Of a stretch of 5,896 nucleotides of DNA, positions 5,648 through 5,896 are shown piece after piece. The stretch comes from Schaalia odontolytica (GTDB lineage Bacteria; Actinomycetota; Actinomycetes; Actinomycetales; Actinomycetaceae), in the NCBI GenBank assembly GCA_958415245.1, contig CATYYP010000119.1, forward strand, positions 1 through 5,896, in the 5' to 3' direction. How positions within the stretch are numbered: the stretch's first letter is position 1; each line of letters starts with the position of its first letter. The notes beneath the pieces were generated by a model that ran no database searches, was not told the DNA's origin, and saw nothing but the letters and a program-made list of their open reading frames with translations. The position numbers and the translations under genes are program-made.

Positions 5648-5896
5648 ATGAGAATCGCACGTTTTTCCGATGGTACGAACCCGGTCTACGGCGCCCTTGA
5701 GGAGGGCTCGACGAGGATCGTGGGGCTCAAGGGCGACCCGCTGTTTTCGCCCGTGGAACCCTCCGGCCAGATCTACGAGCTGGACGAGGTCCGCCTGCTC
5801 TCCCCGGTGATCCCGCGCTCGAAGGTCGTGGGTATCGGCGACAACTACTCGGATACCCCGATTCCGGCTGACGAGCGTCCCGAGCCGCCGATCTTT
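5648..5896 (+). CDS. Fumarylacetoacetate hydrolase-family protein, 5' part (runs off window)
   Basis: The first 83 codons are present and open to the last base. Residues 1 to about 52 (MRIARFSDG... to VRLLSPV) fit the small beta-rich N-terminal domain (DUF2437 type) found before actinobacterial FAH-fold proteins. The FAH catalytic domain begins at IPRSKVVGIGDNYSD (55-69) and continues to PEPPIF (78-83). Family members act as metal-dependent hydrolases, isomerases or decarboxylases on acylpyruvate-like acids in the cytosol; which reaction applies here cannot be told from this fragment. Where relatives read Asn-Tyr-x-x-His-x-x-Glu, this protein has Asn-Tyr-Ser-Asp-Thr (67-71... numbered 66-70 from Met 1), so the usual histidine is replaced. 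The metal-binding acidic residues lie beyond the window and could not be checked. ATG 5648 is chosen because the protein begins with the family's MRIARF and a -10 hexamer sits six bases upstream. Confidence 0.85.
   Translation, partial: MRIARFSDGTNPVYGALEEGSTRIVGLKGDPLFSPVEPSGQIYELDEVRLLSPVIPRSKVVGIGDNYSDTPIPADERPEPPIF

Noticed and set aside
1..5896. CRISPR array, tRNA/rRNA, insertion sequence or phage module
   Set aside because: No direct-repeat array, cloverleaf, transposase, integrase or terminal inverted repeats were seen on either strand. The gene content looks like ordinary chromosomal core.

Overview
The window is high-GC bacterial DNA with tightly packed genes on both strands. Codons are strongly G/C-ending, one gene is a DUF3516-type DExH helicase, and several starts look leaderless. 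Together these point to an actinobacterium, probably of the Actinomycetaceae (Schaalia/Actinomyces type). The genus is an inference from gene content; no rRNA or other marker is present.

Layout from left to right: the 3' part of a Pr6Pr-type membrane protein gene (1-435, +); a small VOC/glyoxalase-fold gene (489-917, +); a 122-base convergent gap with only weak hairpins; a large Ski2-like DExH helicase with a C-terminal DUF3516 domain (1040-3793, -); a 253-base divergent intergenic region carrying the helicase promoter and the symporter leader; an AgcS/AlsT-type alanine or glycine:cation symporter (4047-5531, +); a long GC-rich hairpin that is probably its terminator (5548-5590); and the 5' end of a fumarylacetoacetate-hydrolase-family gene running off the right edge (5648-5896, +).

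The genes do not form an evident operon or shared pathway. Each has its own apparent start signal, and the mix of housekeeping and transport functions looks like ordinary chromosomal core. I see no mobile element, CRISPR array, tRNA, rRNA, phage or defence module, and I do not think the window holds a new multi-gene system.

The points worth a second look are small. Three genes share a -10-like hexamer exactly six bases before ATG, which suggests leaderless mRNAs. The symporter start region can fold into a branched structure, and its Shine-Dalgarno can pair with an upstream segment. The FAH-family protein lacks the histidine usually found just after its Asn-Tyr motif.
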